From: Piscicola geometra | Lineage: Eukaryota > Annelida > Clitellata > Hirudinida > Piscicolidae | DNA: 64,000 nt | Assembly (NCBI GenBank): GCA_943735955.1 | Contig: CALSEQ010000035.1 | Location: forward strand, 26,001-90,000 | Reading direction: 5' to 3' | Part shown: one piece after another, positions 60,229 through 64,000 of the stretch | Position numbering within the stretch: position 1 is the first letter of the stretch | Layout of the letters: the number at the start of each line of letters is the position of its first letter | Notes under the pieces: model-generated | What the model saw: the letters and a program-made list of their open reading frames with translations, nothing else | What the model was told of the DNA's origin: nothing | The model's database searches: none | Position numbers and translations under genes: made by a program

Positions 60229-60280
60229 GGAAAATTTCCGGCGAGGGAAACAGAGAAAGCAGCCGTCTAGGCTATCAACA
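60229..60280. repeat. 52-bp remnant of unit C (c5)
   Basis: The same 52 bp and junctions as the other three remnants. It is followed by the last 11-bp array. Confidence 0.95.
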
Positions 60281-63200
60281 GAGATGAACACGAGATGAAC
60301 ACGAGATGAACACGAGATGAACACGAGATGAACACGAGATGAACACGAGATGAACACGAGATGAACACGAGATGAACACGAGATGAACACGAGATGAACA
60401 CGAGATGAACACGAGATGAACACGAGATGAACACGAGATGAACACGAGATGAACACGAGATGAACACGAGATGAACACGAGATGAACACGAGATGAACAC
60501 GAGATGAACACGAGATGAACACGAGATGAACACGAGATGAACACGAGATGAACACGAGATGAACACGAGATGAACACGAGATGAACACGAGATGAACACG
60601 AGATGAACACGAGATGAACACGAGATGAACACGAGATGAACACGAGATGAACACGAGAGAACCACGAGATGAACACGAGATGAACACGAGATGAACACGA
60701 GATGAACACGAGATGAACACGAGATGAACACGAGATGAACACGAGATGAACACGAGATGAACACGAGATGAACACGAGATGAACACGAGATGAACACGAG
60801 ATGAACACGAGATGAACACGAGATGAACACGAGATGAACACGAGATGAACACGAGATGAACACGAGATGAACACGAGATGAACACGAGATGAACACGAGA
60901 TGAACACGAGATGAACACGAGATGAACACGAGATGAACACGAGATGAACACGAGATGAACACGAGATGAACACGAGATGAACACGAGATGAACACGAGAT
61001 GAACACGAGATGAACACGAGATGAACACGAGATGAACACGAGATGAACACGAGATGAACACGAGATGAACACGAGATGAACACGAGATGAACACGAGATG
61101 AACACGAGATGAACACGAGATGAACACGAGATGAACACGAGATGAACACGAGATGAACACGAGATGAACACGAGATGAACACGAGATGAACACGAGATGA
61201 ACACGAGATGAACACGAGATGAACACGAGATGAACACGAGATGAACACGAGATGAACACGAGATGAACACGAGATGAACACGAGATGAACACGAGATGAA
61301 CACGAGATGAACACGAGATGAACACGAGATGAACACGAGATGAACACGAGATGAACACGAGATGAACACGAGATGAACACGAGATGAACACGAGATGAAC
61401 ACGAGATGAACACGAGATGAACACGAGATGAACACGAGATGAACACGAGATGAACACGAGATGAACACGAGATGAACACGAGATGAACACGAGATGAACA
61501 CGAGATGAACACGAGATGAACACGAGATGAACACGAGATGAACACGAGATGAACACGAGATGAACACGAGATGAACACGAGATGAACACGAGATGAACAC
61601 GAGATGAACACGAGATGAACACGAGATGAACACGAGATGAACACGAGATGAACACGAGATGAACACGAGATGAACACGAGATGAACACGAGATGAACACG
61701 AGATGAACACGAGATGAACACGAGATGAACACGAGATGAACACGAGATGAACACGAGATGAACACGAGATGAACACGAGATGAACACGAGATGAACACGA
61801 GATGAACACGAGATGAACACGAGATGAACACGAGATGAACACGAGATGAACACGAGATGAACACGAGATGAACACGAGATGAACACGAGATGAACACGAG
61901 ATGAACACGAGATGAACACGAGATGAACACGAGATGAACACGAGATGAACACGAGATGAACACGAGATGAACACGAGATGAACACGAGATGAACACGAGA
62001 TGAACACGAGATGAACACGAGATGAACACGAGATGAACACGAGATGAACACGAGATGAACACGAGATGAACACGAGATGAACACGAGATGAACACGAGAT
62101 GAACACGAGATGAACACGAGATGAACACGAGATGAACACGAGATGAACACGAGATGAACACGAGATGAACACGAGATGAACACGAGATGAACACGAGATG
62201 AACACGAGATGAACACGAGATGAACACGAGATGAACACGAGATGAACACGAGATGAACACGAGATGAACACGAGATGAACACGAGATGAACACGAGATGA
62301 ACACGAGATGAACACGAGATGAACACGAGATGAACACGAGATGAACACGAGATGAACACGAGATGAACACGAGATGAACACGAGATGAACACGAGATGAA
62401 CACGAGATGAACACGAGATGAACACGAGATGAACACGAGATGAACACGAGATGAACACGAGATGAACACGAGATGAACACGAGATGAACACGAGATGAAC
62501 ACGAGATGAACACGAGATGAACACGAGATGAACACGAGATGAACACGAGATGAACACGAGATGAACACGAGATGAACACGAGATGAACACGAGATGAACA
62601 CGAGATGAACACGAGATGAACACGAGATGAACACGAGATGAACACGAGATGAACACGAGATGAACACGAGATGAACACGAGATGAACACGAGATGAACAC
62701 GAGATGAACACGAGATGAACACGAGATGAACACGAGATGAACACGAGATGAACACGAGATGAACACGAGATGAACACGAGATGAACACGAGATGAACACG
62801 AGATGAACACGAGATGAACACGAGATGAACACGAGATGAACACGAGATGAACACGAGATGAACACGAGATGAACACGAGATGAACACGAGATGAACACGA
62901 GATGAACACGAGATGAACACGAGATGAACACGAGATGAACACGAGATGAACACGAGATGAACACGAGATGAACACGAGATGAACACGAGATGAACACGAG
63001 ATGAACACGAGATGAACACGAGATGAACACGAGATGAACACGAGATGAACACGAGATGAACACGAGATGAACACGAGATGAACACGAGATGAACACGAGA
63101 TGAACACGAGATGAACACGAGATGAACACGAGATGAACACGAGATGAACACGAGATGAACACGAGATGAACACGAGATGAACACGAGATGAACACGAGAT

Positions 63201-64000
63201 GAACACGAGATGAACACGAGATGAACACGAGATGAACACGAGATGAACACGAGATGAACACGAGATGAACACGAGATGAACACGAGATGAACACGAGATG
63301 AACACGAGATGAACACGAGATGAACACGAGATGAACACGAGATGAACACGAGATGAACACGAGATGAACACGAGATGAACACGAGATGAACACGAGATGA
63401 ACACGAGATGAACACGAGATGAACACGAGATGAACACGAGATGAACACGAGATGAACACGAGATGAACACGAGATGAACACGAGATGAACACGAGATGAA
63501 CACGAGATGAACACGAGATGAACACGAGATGAACACGAGATGAACACGAGATGAACACGAGATGAACACGAGATGAACACGAGATGAACACGAGATGAAC
63601 ACGAGATGAACACGAGATGAACACGAGATGAACACGAGATGAACACGAGATGAACACGAGATGAACACGAGATGAACACGAGATGAACACGAGATGAACA
63701 CGAGATGAACACGAGATGAACACGAGATGAACACGAGATGAACACGAGATGAACACGAGATGAACACGAGATGAACACGAGATGAACACGAGATGAACAC
63801 GAGATGAACACGAGATGAACACGAGATGAACACGAGATGAACACGAGATGAACACGAGATGAACACGAGATGAACACGAGATGAACACGAGATGAACACG
63901 AGATGAACACGAGATGAACACGAGATGAACACGAGATGAACACGAGATGAACACGAGATGAACACGAGATGAACACGAGATGAACACGAGATGAACACGA
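60281..64000. repeat. 11-bp satellite array A6, right end outside window
   Basis: About 338 tandem copies of CACGAGATGAA up to the window edge. One compound variant lies at 60651-60670 (CGAGAGAACCACGAG): a T is missing and a C is gained five bases later, so the unit length stays in step. The left end has no G to A relics, unlike A2, A4 and A5. It is not coding. Confidence 0.98.

Larger units (their letters stand above)
13351..60280. repeat. Higher-order satellite: four A-B-c modules in tandem
   Basis: Four successive modules, each an 11-bp array, a 21-bp array and a 52-bp remnant of unit C: 13351-25104 (11,754 bp), 25105-33089 (7,985 bp), 33090-39915 (6,826 bp) and 39916-60280 (20,365 bp). 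All have the same orientation. The three kinds of junction (c or C to A, A to B, B to c) are identical in all modules, so the modules come from one ancestor and not from repeated independent insertions. Module length varies almost only through the number of 11-bp units. A fifth module begins at 60281 and leaves the window. Confidence 0.95.

Noticed and set aside
1..64000. CRISPR array
   Set aside because: The repeats are directly tandem with no unique spacers, the unit is 11 or 21 bp, and no cas gene is present.

Overview
The window is satellite DNA from end to end. I find no gene, RNA gene, transposon, CRISPR array, promoter or terminator that I can support. Tens of kilobases of near-perfect short tandem repeats organised into a composite higher-order repeat point to a eukaryotic nuclear genome (centromeric, pericentromeric, subtelomeric or spacer heterochromatin). 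Nothing in the sequence identifies the taxon.

Three building blocks make up everything. (A) An 11-bp unit, CACGAGATGAA, forms six arrays: 1-11036, 13351-24291, 25105-32192, 33090-39018, 39916-59320 and 60281-64000. The first and last run off the window edges. Together they hold roughly 5,280 units with very few variants. (B) An AT-rich 21-bp unit (GAATGTT, A5, C, TTT, A5, with many point variants) forms five arrays: 11037-12056, 24292-25052, 32193-33037, 39019-39863 and 59321-60228. (C) A 647-bp non-simple unit occurs as two head-to-tail copies (12057-12703 and 12704-13350, nine substitutions and no indels between them). Its last 52 bp also occur alone after each of the other four 21-bp arrays.

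The order is A-B-C-C, then A-B-c repeated four times, then A (c is the 52-bp remnant). All blocks have the same orientation. The four A-B-c units (13351-25104, 25105-33089, 33090-39915, 39916-60280) are copies of one ancestral module: they share the same B/c deletion junction to the base, the same A/B boundary, the same c/A boundary and the same internal 20-bp unit at a fixed distance from the B end. They differ mainly in the number of 11-bp units (about 539 to 1,764) and in the number of 21-bp units in the part of B next to A. The block at 11037-13350 carries the undeleted arrangement, so it is best read as the ancestral or flanking form.

The minus strand of the 11-bp arrays has no stop codon in any frame, so reading frames of up to about 8,000 codons can be called there. 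They are a by-product of the repeat and not genes. The interest of the window is in how the array was built and is maintained, and in the physical properties of the repeats: phased A-tracts in B, and a CpG every 11 bp in A that is almost never mutated.
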